Below are positions 18,733 through 26,291 of a stretch of 64,000 nt of DNA, piece by piece. A model generated the notes under the pieces. That model did not search any database, was not told the origin of the DNA, and saw only the letters and a list, made by a program, of their open reading frames with translations. Origin of the DNA: Sutcliffiella horikoshii DSM 8719. Its GTDB lineage: Bacteria > Bacillota > Bacilli > Bacillales > Bacillaceae_I. The stretch spans positions 17,898 to 81,897 of the forward strand of contig LQXN01000051.1 in the NCBI GenBank assembly GCA_001648575.1, given 5' to 3'. How positions within the stretch are numbered: position 1 is the first letter of the stretch; the number at the start of each line of letters is the position of its first letter. The translations under genes were made by a program, and so were the position numbers.

Positions 18733-20019
18733 CTAAAGGACAAATTTCTTGTAAAAGTAATTATTGCTGTATCTGCATTCATCCATGCTGTGGTTAAAGT
18801 CATCGACTGGCTTGCCGTCTTTATCCCTCGTATACATTCCAATCTCTTTCAAGAAATTGTAGTGATCATATTCATTTGTCTCAATCAAAACAAACTGCTC
18901 GTTTGTCATTGATGATTGTAGGCGCTCTATTCCTACTTCAATACCAACTGACGAGCCTTTTACATCGTTTGAGTTATTATTTGCTGGAGAAGTATCAACA
19001 CCTAATAAATGCAACTCTTCCCGAAGGGATTTACATGCTGGATCCACAAACACTTCTGAGCGTCTCATATTGAATGTTTTCTGACACCACAAGATGAATT
19101 TCTTGATTTCACGAGCATACACACTCATGGCCTTGGTTTCTCCAGTGTCTTTCCCACTGTGATAGTAATGGGCAACACGATTCAGACGGAAATAAGGTTT
19201 TCCTTTGTCCCTATGCTTCGTCACTATGTTACAACTACAACTTGTCGCATCACTCTGACCGCCATCCGCAGAGAAGTAAAGCTCAATCTTCTGACCTTCT
19301 AGTTGAGGTTTGATATTATTTTTCATGCTAAACATGCTATAGATAACACCAGCAGGAATAACCCTCTTTCCGTACCAGTCACGCTGGAGTAGATAAGGGT
19401 TTTTTGAAAGAATATCGAAAATTTCTTTTTTACGTTCTTCAGTAATAATTGGGTTATCCTGAATGGTCCAATGTGTCCATCTTGTATTTTGAACTTCGAA
19501 AACTTCTTTTATTACCGGATGGTGAGGGGCCGGAGGATTCAAGTCAGCCAGATGGTACCGGTCTTGTGCTGCAAATGTCCGCCTGAAGCATTCCTGGATC
19601 ATAGCCATGTGGAGCAAGTTGATTTCTCCGAATGCTACACTACCTAAAGACATACCAGTTATTGCTCCAACACTATTACTTTTACCTCCACCCTTGTAAT
19701 AAATCTTTTTTACTCCATTCGGTGTATGCAATTCCATGTGTGAGCCATGTTCATCGTGTTTCAAGTCATAAAGTCCATCAAAGATGTGCATTAGGCCCGT
19801 GCCATCGCCATCCATAAATAAGCGGTAAGCTTGTTCCTGGTTATAAGCGACCAGTAGATGGTTTGTATCTCGACTCCATGAGTAATAGTCTGCTAATCGG
19901 AAATGCGCTGCAGTAGTTTTCCCGCTTCTCGGCGTTCCCTCCAACACATCGAACGTGTAGTCAAACGGACGATAGATAACTTCTAATTGCTTGGGGCTGA
20001 AAACAATATTCTTAGTCAT
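18733..20019 (-). CDS. terminase large subunit (XtmB-like)
   Basis: 428 residues from the ATG at 20019; a GTG at 20028 is an alternative with poorer spacing from AAGGGA. Walker A is GTPRSGKTT near residue 30. The nuclease half has the acidic positions FSADGGQSD, VDPAC and DDFNHSMDECRYS. This is the packaging ATPase/headful or cos nuclease, of the PBSX XtmB/SPP1 gp2 kind. It overlaps the small subunit gene by 8 bp. Confidence 0.93.
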   Translation of the reverse strand: MTKNIVFSPKQLEVIYRPFDYTFDVLEGTPRSGKTTAAHFRLADYYSWSRDTNHLLVAYNQEQAYRLFMDGDGTGLMHIFDGLYDLKHDEHGSHMELHTPNGVKKIYYKGGGKSNSVGAITGMSLGSVAFGEINLLHMAMIQECFRRTFAAQDRYHLADLNPPAPHHPVIKEVFEVQNTRWTHWTIQDNPIITEERKKEIFDILSKNPYLLQRDWYGKRVIPAGVIYSMFSMKNNIKPQLEGQKIELYFSADGGQSDATSCSCNIVTKHRDKGKPYFRLNRVAHYYHSGKDTGETKAMSVYAREIKKFILWCQKTFNMRRSEVFVDPACKSLREELHLLGVDTSPANNNSNDVKGSSVGIEVGIERLQSSMTNEQFVLIETNEYDHYNFLKEIGMYTRDKDGKPVDDFNHSMDECRYSNNYFYKKFVL

Positions 20020-20947
20020 CACTCTCACGTTCCCTTAATTCCTCATATTGCTTCCTACCTTTAATAAGAGCATCAAGCATAGATGTGTTTTTCTTATCGC
20101 CACGAAGTTTAGAAGCTCGCATTTTAGCAAACTCTGTTTCAGCTTCAGTTTTAACAATATCCCTTTTAACTTTTTGTATAGTGGTCTTAAGTAATTCTTC
20201 TTTTAAAGGCTGTTCTCCATATGATTTTTCAATATCATGTTTTTGTTTAATCGCCTTTACCAATTGATTAGTAATACGCGTCAAAGCCTCTTCTACGTTT
20301 AGTAGATCGTCAATTTTTCGATACTGGGTCTCTTCAATCTGAGTAACAACTAAAGCTGAGGTTTTTACAGGAACCCTCAATTCCACCCCATTTTTTTCTA
20401 TAACTTGAATATCTTTAGAATTTTTTAATTCTTGGAGTACTCTTCGCTCTTTTTCTGTCAGCCCATCTTCAAGCCTTTTAATTCGCATCATCATTCTTCT
20501 CTGACGAATAGATAGTTCCCTAATCGTAATATCTATTTGATACAAGGGATCTGTCTCTATTTCTTCAAATAACGCTCTCTCTTCGTCGTCCAAATAGTCC
20601 CACATAAGAGTTTCATATTCTCCTGTTACTACCGCATTCCTATTCCCTGTAGGCGCAGAACCTCCTGGATTCCCTTTTGCATTCTTGTTACCTGGTGGGG
20701 CTTTACCACCCTTATTACCCTTTGCATTTTGACTTCCCTTAGGGGCACCACGTTTAGGAGCGCTCCTTTTCGATTTAGGAGCGCTCCCTTTCAATTCTGA
20801 TTCCCAATTATCTTGTGATTTCCATTTTCGGATGGTTGAACTTGTCACTCCCAAATGTTCAGCAATCTCAACTAATTTCTTTTCTCCGTTGGATTGAATC
20901 CATATCTGTTTTGCTTCATCTCTTTTCGGGTCTCTTGGTCTAGCCAT
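20012..20947 (-). CDS. terminase small subunit (XtmA-like)
   Basis: 311 residues. Residues ~20-50 (EIAEHLGVTSSTIRKWKSQDNW) are a helix-turn-helix that should bind the packaging site. Residues ~60-105 are an unusual Gly/Asn/Lys/Pro-rich repeat (units such as GNKNAKGNPGG). The remaining ~200 residues are long helices for oligomerisation and large-subunit contact. Proteins of this kind are about 265-310 residues in PBSX-like phages. Confidence 0.88.
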   Translation of the reverse strand: MARPRDPKRDEAKQIWIQSNGEKKLVEIAEHLGVTSSTIRKWKSQDNWESELKGSAPKSKRSAPKRGAPKGSQNAKGNKGGKAPPGNKNAKGNPGGSAPTGNRNAVVTGEYETLMWDYLDDEERALFEEIETDPLYQIDITIRELSIRQRRMMMRIKRLEDGLTEKERRVLQELKNSKDIQVIEKNGVELRVPVKTSALVVTQIEETQYRKIDDLLNVEEALTRITNQLVKAIKQKHDIEKSYGEQPLKEELLKTTIQKVKRDIVKTEAETEFAKMRASKLRGDKKNTSMLDALIKGRKQYEELRERESDD

Positions 20948-20995
20948 GCTACATCACCTTCCACCTCCGAAGGTATTTAAGTTTGAGTTTGTTTC

Positions 20996-21223
20996 CTAAA
21001 AATCATCTTTTTGTAGCTCTAAATCTATTTCAATAAGTTTCTTCAAATCATCGACACTTTTAATCTCTATTCTGCCTTCTTGAAAGTCTTTTACCCATCG
21101 AGCTATGCCCGCCTGTATGATTTTTCTATATTTCTCTTTTGATTCAAGGACTCCACTCACTAAGGCGACTTCATGTTCAATCAATAACTCATCTGAATTA
21201 GAACATTTGTTCTCTTTTTTCAT
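20996..21223 (-). CDS. small protein before terminase genes
   Basis: 75 residues from the ATG at 21223 (GGGAGG just upstream); an ATG 17 codons earlier has no site and would overlap the plus-strand RNA unit. Helical, acidic, with EHEVALVSGVLESKEKYRKIIQAGI and IEIKSVDDLKKLIEIDLEL. Not recognised. Position at the head of the packaging genes is common for small accessory proteins. Confidence 0.6.
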   Translation of the reverse strand: MKKENKCSNSDELLIEHEVALVSGVLESKEKYRKIIQAGIARWVKDFQEGRIEIKSVDDLKKLIEIDLELQKDDF

Positions 21224-21251
21224 TGCCTCCCACCGACCTTTCAAATATAAT
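21223..21251 (+). promoter_or_regulatory. plus-strand promoter for candidate noncoding RNA
   Basis: TTGCCT at 21223-21228, a 17-bp spacer and a perfect TATAAT at 21246-21251. It points away from the terminase operon and directly into the hairpin region 21258-21350. No plus-strand gene follows. Confidence 0.6.
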
Positions 21252-21257
21252 GAAAGT

Positions 21258-21360
21258 GAGATAGTGGCTTTCATACAACTGTGGCCACAGCTTTTCCACT
21301 ATCTCTGCCGATGTTTCGGCTCTCTTTAAGGGAGGTGTTCCAGCACCTCTCTTTTTTATT
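21258..21360 (+). ncRNA. candidate ~100-nt structured RNA antisense to the late operon
   Basis: After the promoter come three hairpins: a 10-bp perfect outer stem (21258-21267 / 21296-21305) enclosing the 12-bp palindrome CTGTGGCCACAG; GCCGA/TCGGC (21307-21320); and GAGGTG/CACCTC (21332-21349) followed by CTTTTTTATTTT, a classic terminator in the plus direction. On the minus strand the last hairpin has no T-run. The unit may be a regulatory RNA, or the palindromes may be part of the packaging (pac/cos) site next to terS. Confidence 0.5.
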
Positions 21361-21364
21361 TTGA

Positions 21365-22645
21365 TTAGATCAAGCCTGGCTCTATTCCCGTATGTTCATA
21401 GAATCGCTTTTTAATAACATCACAAAAAACAGGATCTAATTCTAACGTTCTACATGTCCTTTCAGTTTGTTCACATGTCATTAGAGTAGAACCACTTCCA
21501 CCAAACAGATCCACTACAAGATCACTTTTCTTGCTGCTGTTTTTCAATGGAATAGCAATTAACTCTAAAGGCTTTTGAGTAGGGTGTACATACTTGTTTA
21601 TATTTCCTCTACTCACTTCCCAAACTGTTGATGGATCCTGAATTTCTTCTGGCAAACCAGCTTTCCAAACAGTAGATTGTTTTCTATTTCCGTGCCAAGT
21701 TGGTGATTTTCCTTTTTTAAATGCATAGAAAACAGGTTCATGTTGCCATTTGTATTGACTCCAACCGAATGAAGGATAATTTTTCACCCAAATGCATTGT
21801 GCACGAACTATAATATTGTGCTTATTCATAGCATTCTCAAATTCCCTTTGATAAGAGGAGCCATGAAATACATATATGGCTGCTGTATCTTTCATAAGAT
21901 GCGAATAACTTTGAAATACGCCATCTAGAAAGCTGTCAAACTCTTCTGCAGACATATCGTCATTCAAAATCGAATCACGACCAGATTTACTTAACTCTTT
22001 GGAATCACTTTTAATAGCAACGTTGTAAGGAGGGTCCGTTATAACTAAATCTGCTTTCTCACCATCCATAAGCTTTTCAATATCCTTTATTTTTGTAGCA
22101 TCACCGCAAACTAGCACATGCCTGCCTAGCTTCCAGACATCCCCGTATCTCGTTTCTGGTTCTACAATACTTTCGACAGCTGCTTCAACATCAAAGTTAT
22201 CTTCTTCTACTGGTGCATCTATCTCAGAATCAATTGGTAAGCTATCAATTAACTCATTCCATTCAATCTGATCAAAACCAGTAACCTCAAAACCTAATGA
22301 GGACTCCGATAATTCTTGAAGGATTTCTGCTAACTTATCTAAATCCCAATCACCGCTTATCTTATTTAAAGCGATATTGAGTGCTTTTTCTTTCGTGATA
22401 TCCATATCTACTACAGAGACATCTACTTCTCTAAAGCCATCATTCACTAAAACTTTAAAACGCTGATGACCTCCTACAAGGTTTCCCGTTTGCTTATTCC
22501 ATACCAACGGCTCTACATAACCAAATTCGATTATGGATTTTTTGAGTTTTTCATACTCTGCATCACCAGGTTGCAAATCTTTCCGCGGATTATACGGAGC
22601 AGGATTTATTTTCTCAATCTTTATTTTTTCTATAATCAAACTCAA
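21365..22645 (-). CDS. ParB-domain / DNA N6-adenine (or N4-cytosine) methyltransferase fusion
   Basis: 426 residues. Residues ~8-100 are a ParB-like nuclease domain (NPAPYNPRKDL, GGHQRFKVL). Residues ~165-420 are a beta-class amino-methyltransferase: DPPY catalytic motif near residue 204 comes before the SAM-binding motif DLFGGSGST near 388. HPTQKPLEL is also typical. Such fusions lie next to terminase genes in many Gram-positive phages and probably protect phage DNA from host restriction or mark it for packaging. Confidence 0.92.
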   Translation of the reverse strand: MSLIIEKIKIEKINPAPYNPRKDLQPGDAEYEKLKKSIIEFGYVEPLVWNKQTGNLVGGHQRFKVLVNDGFREVDVSVVDMDITKEKALNIALNKISGDWDLDKLAEILQELSESSLGFEVTGFDQIEWNELIDSLPIDSEIDAPVEEDNFDVEAAVESIVEPETRYGDVWKLGRHVLVCGDATKIKDIEKLMDGEKADLVITDPPYNVAIKSDSKELSKSGRDSILNDDMSAEEFDSFLDGVFQSYSHLMKDTAAIYVFHGSSYQREFENAMNKHNIIVRAQCIWVKNYPSFGWSQYKWQHEPVFYAFKKGKSPTWHGNRKQSTVWKAGLPEEIQDPSTVWEVSRGNINKYVHPTQKPLELIAIPLKNSSKKSDLVVDLFGGSGSTLMTCEQTERTCRTLELDPVFCDVIKKRFYEHTGIEPGLI

Positions 22646-22653
22646 TACCTCCC

Positions 22654-22682
22654 TAAAAAAACGCCACCGAAGGTGACGTCCG
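22654..22682 (-). terminator. terminator between late regulator and methyltransferase genes
   Basis: Minus strand stem GTCACC/GGTGGC around the stable loop TTCG (22662-22678) followed by GTTTTTTTAGG. A clean rho-independent terminator 60 bp after the late regulator gene, so the late operon start must be controlled by antitermination or a promoter here. Confidence 0.85.
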
Positions 22683-22739
22683 TTCCCGATATATTGTGGA
22701 GAGCCTCAATTAATCTGCCTCCCCGTCCTGCCTTCCATT

Positions 22740-23192
22740 TTACACAGCTTTTTTTTCTAAATTCAACAATGTAACAAAGTGGCTATTTTGGCTCAATTGG
22801 TTCAGAATGGCATCTTTGGTCTTTTTGGCTTGGTTCCGAGAAAAACCCACATGGTATGCAATAGCTCGGTAACTCATTCTGTCTAATAGGCAATCATACA
22901 CAACTCGTTCCAATTCATCTTCCAGGAGCTCCCCCGCCATTTCAAGGGCATAAACCATTTGTTGATATTTATCTAATCGGTTAAGCAAACGCTCTTCTCT
23001 TATATCTGCATCCTTTAATTCTGCCTGGCTTTTCCCTTTACTTCCTGAAGGCAAAGACGCTTCATCTCCATATTGAGCTACACCCCAATTTCTCATAGGT
23101 ATAGTTTCTCCGTGAATGATCTTTTCAAGTCTTCTCACTTCATTTTTCATCCAGCTGTAGTCACGTATTAACTCCTCAATTTGTCCGACCAT
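22740..23192 (-). CDS. phage late-gene transcription regulator (ArpU/RinA/sigma-like)
   Basis: 150 residues. The C-terminal third (LEDELERVVYDCLLDR, MSYRAIAYHVGFSRNQAKKTK) is a sigma-region-4-like helix-turn-helix; the N-terminal half is helical (QIEELIRDYSWMKNEVRRLEK). Proteins of this kind sit before the terminase genes in low-GC phages and switch on the late operon. It is followed by a terminator, which fits a role in late promoter or antitermination control. Confidence 0.82.
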   Translation of the reverse strand: MVGQIEELIRDYSWMKNEVRRLEKIIHGETIPMRNWGVAQYGDEASLPSGSKGKSQAELKDADIREERLLNRLDKYQQMVYALEMAGELLEDELERVVYDCLLDRMSYRAIAYHVGFSRNQAKKTKDAILNQLSQNSHFVTLLNLEKKAV

Positions 23193-23204
23193 TCTATTTC
23201 CCCC

Positions 23205-23387
23205 TTATCGTTGTATATAAGCTCCACCCTTTTTACGTACATACCTAGGCCCATTTGTCCCCATGAGCTCTCTTATATCCTGTTCACTCAATTGCTCAGT
23301 TTTTTTTCTTTTTTTCTTTTGGGGCTGCTCTTTGGGTGTATGCTTCTTTTTCCAATTATTTAATTGCTCAGCTAGGCTTCCATTCAT
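23205..23387 (-). CDS. small basic phage protein
   Basis: 60 residues. MNGSLAEQLNNWKKKH, a Lys-rich middle, then LSEQDIRELMG and a basic end GPRYVRKKGGAYIQR. A small protein with this layout recurs just before the late regulator in Bacillus phages; function unknown, nucleic acid binding plausible from the charge. ATG behind AAGGGGATAGAAGG. Confidence 0.75.
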   Translation of the reverse strand: MNGSLAEQLNNWKKKHTPKEQPQKKKRKKTEQLSEQDIRELMGTNGPRYVRKKGGAYIQR

Positions 23388-23411
23388 CCTTCTATCCCCT
23401 TATGAGAAAAT

Positions 23412-23466
23412 AAATACAAAAAGAGGACACCAAACAAACAGTAATAACTGCTTGTCTAGTGTCCTC
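23412..23466 (-). terminator. terminator behind the DUF5677-like cargo gene (hairpin copy 2)
   Basis: Perfect outer stem GAGGACAC/GTGTCCTC (23423-23430 / 23459-23466) with an inner CAGT/ACTG helix, then TTTTTGTATTTATTTT on the minus strand. Its outer sequence is closely related to the hairpin upstream of xtrA at 25692-25738. Confidence 0.85.
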
Positions 23467-23482
23467 CAGTTGGCTGGTAGAA

Positions 23483-24514
23483 CTATATATAAAAGTTCCT
23501 CATTGTTTTTTTCACTTCATCTAATTGCTTATCTTTTTTGTAATGTTCGAGAACTGCTACTATCGCGTAAGATAAATATTGAAATGCTATAGATCTAGCT
23601 TCTTCACTTTCTTTTACAATATTATTGAGTACTACCTCACCATCTTTAACAGTTAATTGATTAGTAGCGTTTAAAGTATGCACTTCTTGTGACAGATTTC
23701 CATAAATGCTATATTCATCTTCGCGACCAATACTTACAGCTAAAGCATAAATACTATTAATCCCTGTTTCTAATGAATACCAAGTAATTTTTTTTACATT
23801 TTGTTTTCTTAATGCTTTTATTTCACTTCTAACCTCTTTAAATGTACTTTGGGAAGATAATCTCGACAATTCGTTTTTAAGCTTTTGCTTAGCATTATTG
23901 ATTTCTAAGATTTGATCTCTTTTTTCTGTAATACTCTTTCTCAATCTTTCAATTTCAGTATTATTTGAAATGATGTCATTATGATATTCATCAATCCTAT
24001 CTTCGTAACCTTGTATAAATAAATTGGCTTTTTCAGTATCCTTCAAACTACTACAATTTAATCGGGCAAGATCTCTTCTGTTAATATTTTTATTTTTCAT
24101 CAATTCAAAAAACTTATTCTTACTTTGGTAATGTTCTATATTTTCTTCGAATTTATCAATATTCTTTTGTAGCACTTTGATAAAATAATCAAATTGCTTT
24201 AATTGGCTAACGGCACTTTCTTTTCTATCAAAATAATAATACGCTATCGATCTAAAATCAGAATTGCACTCTATCATAAACATTAAATACCAACAATTTT
24301 CAATAACACTTCTTGCTAAACTCAGTGTAGGTTCTCCACATTTGTTATTATGCAAGATTTCTATTGCTTTATTTTTCTCGGCTATTTTCCTAAATAAGAG
24401 TAATGGCATTATCTTTGAAATCAACGGCTCTTTATTGCGTTCCAAAGGGATTTCTCCAAAAATTTCAGCTATAATCTCTTCTGATTTATTAATTAAGTAT
24501 GCTTCTGCACTCAA
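23483..24514 (-). CDS. DUF5677-like cargo protein
   Basis: 343 residues, TTG start whose last two bases overlap a TGA (TTGA) behind GAGGGGGAAG. Helical throughout. The pattern LARSVIENCWYLMFMIE near residue 65-82, SIAYYYFDRKE near 88-98 and a C-terminal YGNLSQEVHTLN resembles the DUF5677 family; a coiled coil covers ~160-240. The family is common in defence and mobile regions but has no settled function. DNA is markedly A/T-rich. It ends at its own terminator. Together with the membrane protein gene upstream it forms the cargo behind xtrA. Confidence 0.6.
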   Translation of the reverse strand: MSAEAYLINKSEEIIAEIFGEIPLERNKEPLISKIMPLLLFRKIAEKNKAIEILHNNKCGEPTLSLARSVIENCWYLMFMIECNSDFRSIAYYYFDRKESAVSQLKQFDYFIKVLQKNIDKFEENIEHYQSKNKFFELMKNKNINRRDLARLNCSSLKDTEKANLFIQGYEDRIDEYHNDIISNNTEIERLRKSITEKRDQILEINNAKQKLKNELSRLSSQSTFKEVRSEIKALRKQNVKKITWYSLETGINSIYALAVSIGREDEYSIYGNLSQEVHTLNATNQLTVKDGEVVLNNIVKESEEARSIAFQYLSYAIVAVLEHYKKDKQLDEVKKTMRNFYI

Positions 24515-24558
24515 AATTCTTCCCCCTCATCAAACTTCACCCTATTTACCCTACCCTG
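24511..24558 (-). repeat. remnant of an xtrA 3' end upstream of the DUF5677-like gene
   Basis: Sixteen codons read on the minus strand QGRVNRVKFDEGEEF-stop, against QGKVKRVKFDEGEEF-stop at the end of the intact xtrA (25474-25521). 39 of 48 bases agree and seven of nine differences are silent, so it descends from a coding xtrA allele. It overlaps the end of the membrane protein gene in another frame and supplies the GAGGGGG site and TGA used by the next gene. Confidence 0.85.
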
Positions 24559-25477
24559 ATTTATTTCCCTCCACTCCAACAGAAGCCTTGATTTCTCTTT
24601 CTCTTTCTTTTTCCTTTTCCTCTATAATTACATTGAGTATCATTCTAATAAATTGGATTCTTCGTTTCTCTTTAGTAAATTCATGATACACAAAATACAC
24701 AAGTGCCAAGAACGGGAAAATATAACCGATTATTTCAATAAGGTCACTTGTATTTTTAAATTGTCCTGAACTTTCTTCCATAAAAATTCTTTCAATGATT
24801 GTATTAATATTAGTTGGAGTTGTAAATCGATTTGTTACTAAGGACGATGAAAAAAATGTTAGTGATGCAAACAAATATAAACCTGTTTTACTTAGTAAAT
24901 TATTTTTTTCATAAAGACTTAAGTATCCATTGATTAGTTTTAAATCTGCTTCTGAATTAACCCTTTGGAAAATTTTATTTTTTATTTCTTTCAAGTTATT
25001 TAAAACGTCAATTTCGTTTGTATCTTTTAATATTTCATAAAAAAATTTATTATCTACATTTAGATTAGTCATCCAAAAGAATAAAGTATTTTTTGAATTA
25101 GTAGTTGACTTTAGATTCTTTTCGTAACTTTTAATATCTAAACGTTCATAACTCCAAGTAAAAAAATTTAAAATTAGTAATGATATATAAGTTGTAATAA
25201 TAATGGCAGAAATTTTAAAGAAAATAATTGTATATGAATTGAAAAATATTGATAATACACCAGATAATACAAATAGTGATATAGCTATTAAAAGAAATTT
25301 TAATACAACTCCAATTATTATCCTGACGATATCCCATATACTTTCCTTTAACTTTAAAAATATAACTTTTATATTATCTCCTATGAAGGTGGTGCACCTA
25401 TGAATTGAAATTGAAAAAGAAATTAGTGTTATTACTAGTAATGAAAAAATACTATTAAAATTTTTAACTGCCTTCAG
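24551..25477 (-). CDS. multi-pass membrane cargo protein with CTG start
   Basis: 308 residues if started at the CTG at 25477. The first in-frame ATG is at 25072 (173 residues), but the frame is open for 135 further codons with no ATG, GTG or TTG. The extra part codes three hydrophobic segments (about residues 7-25, 53-79, 84-106), adding to those at ~197-214 and ~246-265. The CTG overlaps the xtrA stop (CTGA) seven bases behind GAGGGGG, as an ATGA coupling would. Low GC. Not recognised; an effector that acts at the membrane is one option. The second cargo gene starts 37 bp on. Confidence 0.6.
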   Translation of the reverse strand: MKAVKNFNSIFSLLVITLISFSISIHRCTTFIGDNIKVIFLKLKESIWDIVRIIIGVVLKFLLIAISLFVLSGVLSIFFNSYTIIFFKISAIIITTYISLLILNFFTWSYERLDIKSYEKNLKSTTNSKNTLFFWMTNLNVDNKFFYEILKDTNEIDVLNNLKEIKNKIFQRVNSEADLKLINGYLSLYEKNNLLSKTGLYLFASLTFFSSSLVTNRFTTPTNINTIIERIFMEESSGQFKNTSDLIEIIGYIFPFLALVYFVYHEFTKEKRRIQFIRMILNVIIEEKEKEREREIKASVGVEGNKSG

Positions 25478-25674
25478 AACTCTTCCCCCTCGTCAAACTT
25501 TACTCTTTTCACCTTACCTTGGTGCGTAACAATCTTTGTTTCACCATGAATAGGTAAATTTGTAATTTTAGCTACGCCATCACAAACAACAATGGCAAAG
25601 CTTCCTTTTAGTTCCATTATATCAATTTCTAGTCTATTTGTACTTCTATTAATTTCTACGTTTTCTAATCTCAT
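25474..25674 (-). CDS. xtrA: XtrA/YqaO family phage protein
   Basis: 66 residues. MRLENVEINR, ELKGSFAIVVCDGVAKI and the end THQGKVKRVKFDEGEEF match the XtrA (PBSX) / YqaO (skin element) family as I remember it. Function unknown; in these elements it lies just before late control genes. RBS is GGAGGAAATTAA. Its last codons overlap the CTG start of the cargo membrane protein. Confidence 0.85.
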   Translation of the reverse strand: MRLENVEINRSTNRLEIDIMELKGSFAIVVCDGVAKITNLPIHGETKIVTHQGKVKRVKFDEGEEF

Positions 25675-25691
25675 TTAATTTCCTCCAGTAA

Positions 25692-25738
25692 ATAAAATAA
25701 AGAGCACTAAACAAACGCTAAGCGTTGTCTAGTGCCCT
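25692..25738 (-). terminator. terminator upstream of xtrA (hairpin copy 1)
   Basis: Long stem GGGCACTA-GACAACGCT/AGCGTTTGTT-TAGTGCTC on the minus strand followed by TTTATTTTATTT. It ends the transcript of the 158-residue gene. The same outer arms and the flanking CCTCCAGTT recur behind the DUF5677-like gene. Confidence 0.85.
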
Positions 25739-25783
25739 CCAGTTCTTGGTTAGGCTATTATTCGGTTTTTTTCGTTATGTGCA

Positions 25784-26260
25784 TTAATCCTCGTTATGTT
25801 CGTATGCTTCTTGCACCATATCGAAATCGTCAGTAGGTAAAACATCTTTTGCAACTTGACACCAATATCCTAAATCTTGTACTGCTTCTACTAATTCACT
25901 GATTGCGTGTTCTTGGTCAATTTCTACTCCATCCAGAGTCCAATGGTCATCTCTTCTTTCGAGCGTGTGAGCGCATTTCTTATGGAGACATACTTTGAAG
26001 TGTGGTTTTGCATTGTAAGAAAGTTTAGTGCCGTCATACCAGTTTGCAAACCCTTCTCCGCAAGCTAACGCTATAATGCAAAATGTTTTATCATCTCCGT
26101 ATTTCAAAGCAGTTTCAATTGGTATTCCTGCTTCGGTTAACAAGTATCTGTTTTCTTCATTATTCTCAACCAAAGCATAAGCATTATCTCCCCCTTGACT
26201 TTCAAGAATCTCCATTTGATTCAGAAAATGTAACGCTCTTTCCTTTAAAACTACACTCAT
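25784..26260 (-). CDS. conserved-looking phage protein, unknown
   Basis: 158 residues, ATG behind AGGAGGAATAAAAA. Alpha/beta protein with ETALKYGDDKTFCIIALACGEG, a VCLHKKCAHTLERRDDHW segment that could bind metal (two Cys, His), and an acidic helical end (ISELVEAVQDLGYWCQVAK). I do not recognise it. It lies between the broken methyltransferase and terminator copy 1. Confidence 0.75.
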   Translation of the reverse strand: MSVVLKERALHFLNQMEILESQGGDNAYALVENNEENRYLLTEAGIPIETALKYGDDKTFCIIALACGEGFANWYDGTKLSYNAKPHFKVCLHKKCAHTLERRDDHWTLDGVEIDQEHAISELVEAVQDLGYWCQVAKDVLPTDDFDMVQEAYEHNED

Positions 26261-26291
26261 TTTTTATTCCTCCTTCTATTGCGCTATAAAT

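Noticed and set aside
25203..25403. Plus-strand frame of 66 codons
   Set aside because: It is antisense to the newly extended, hydrophobic part of the membrane cargo gene, which has better coding character and signals.
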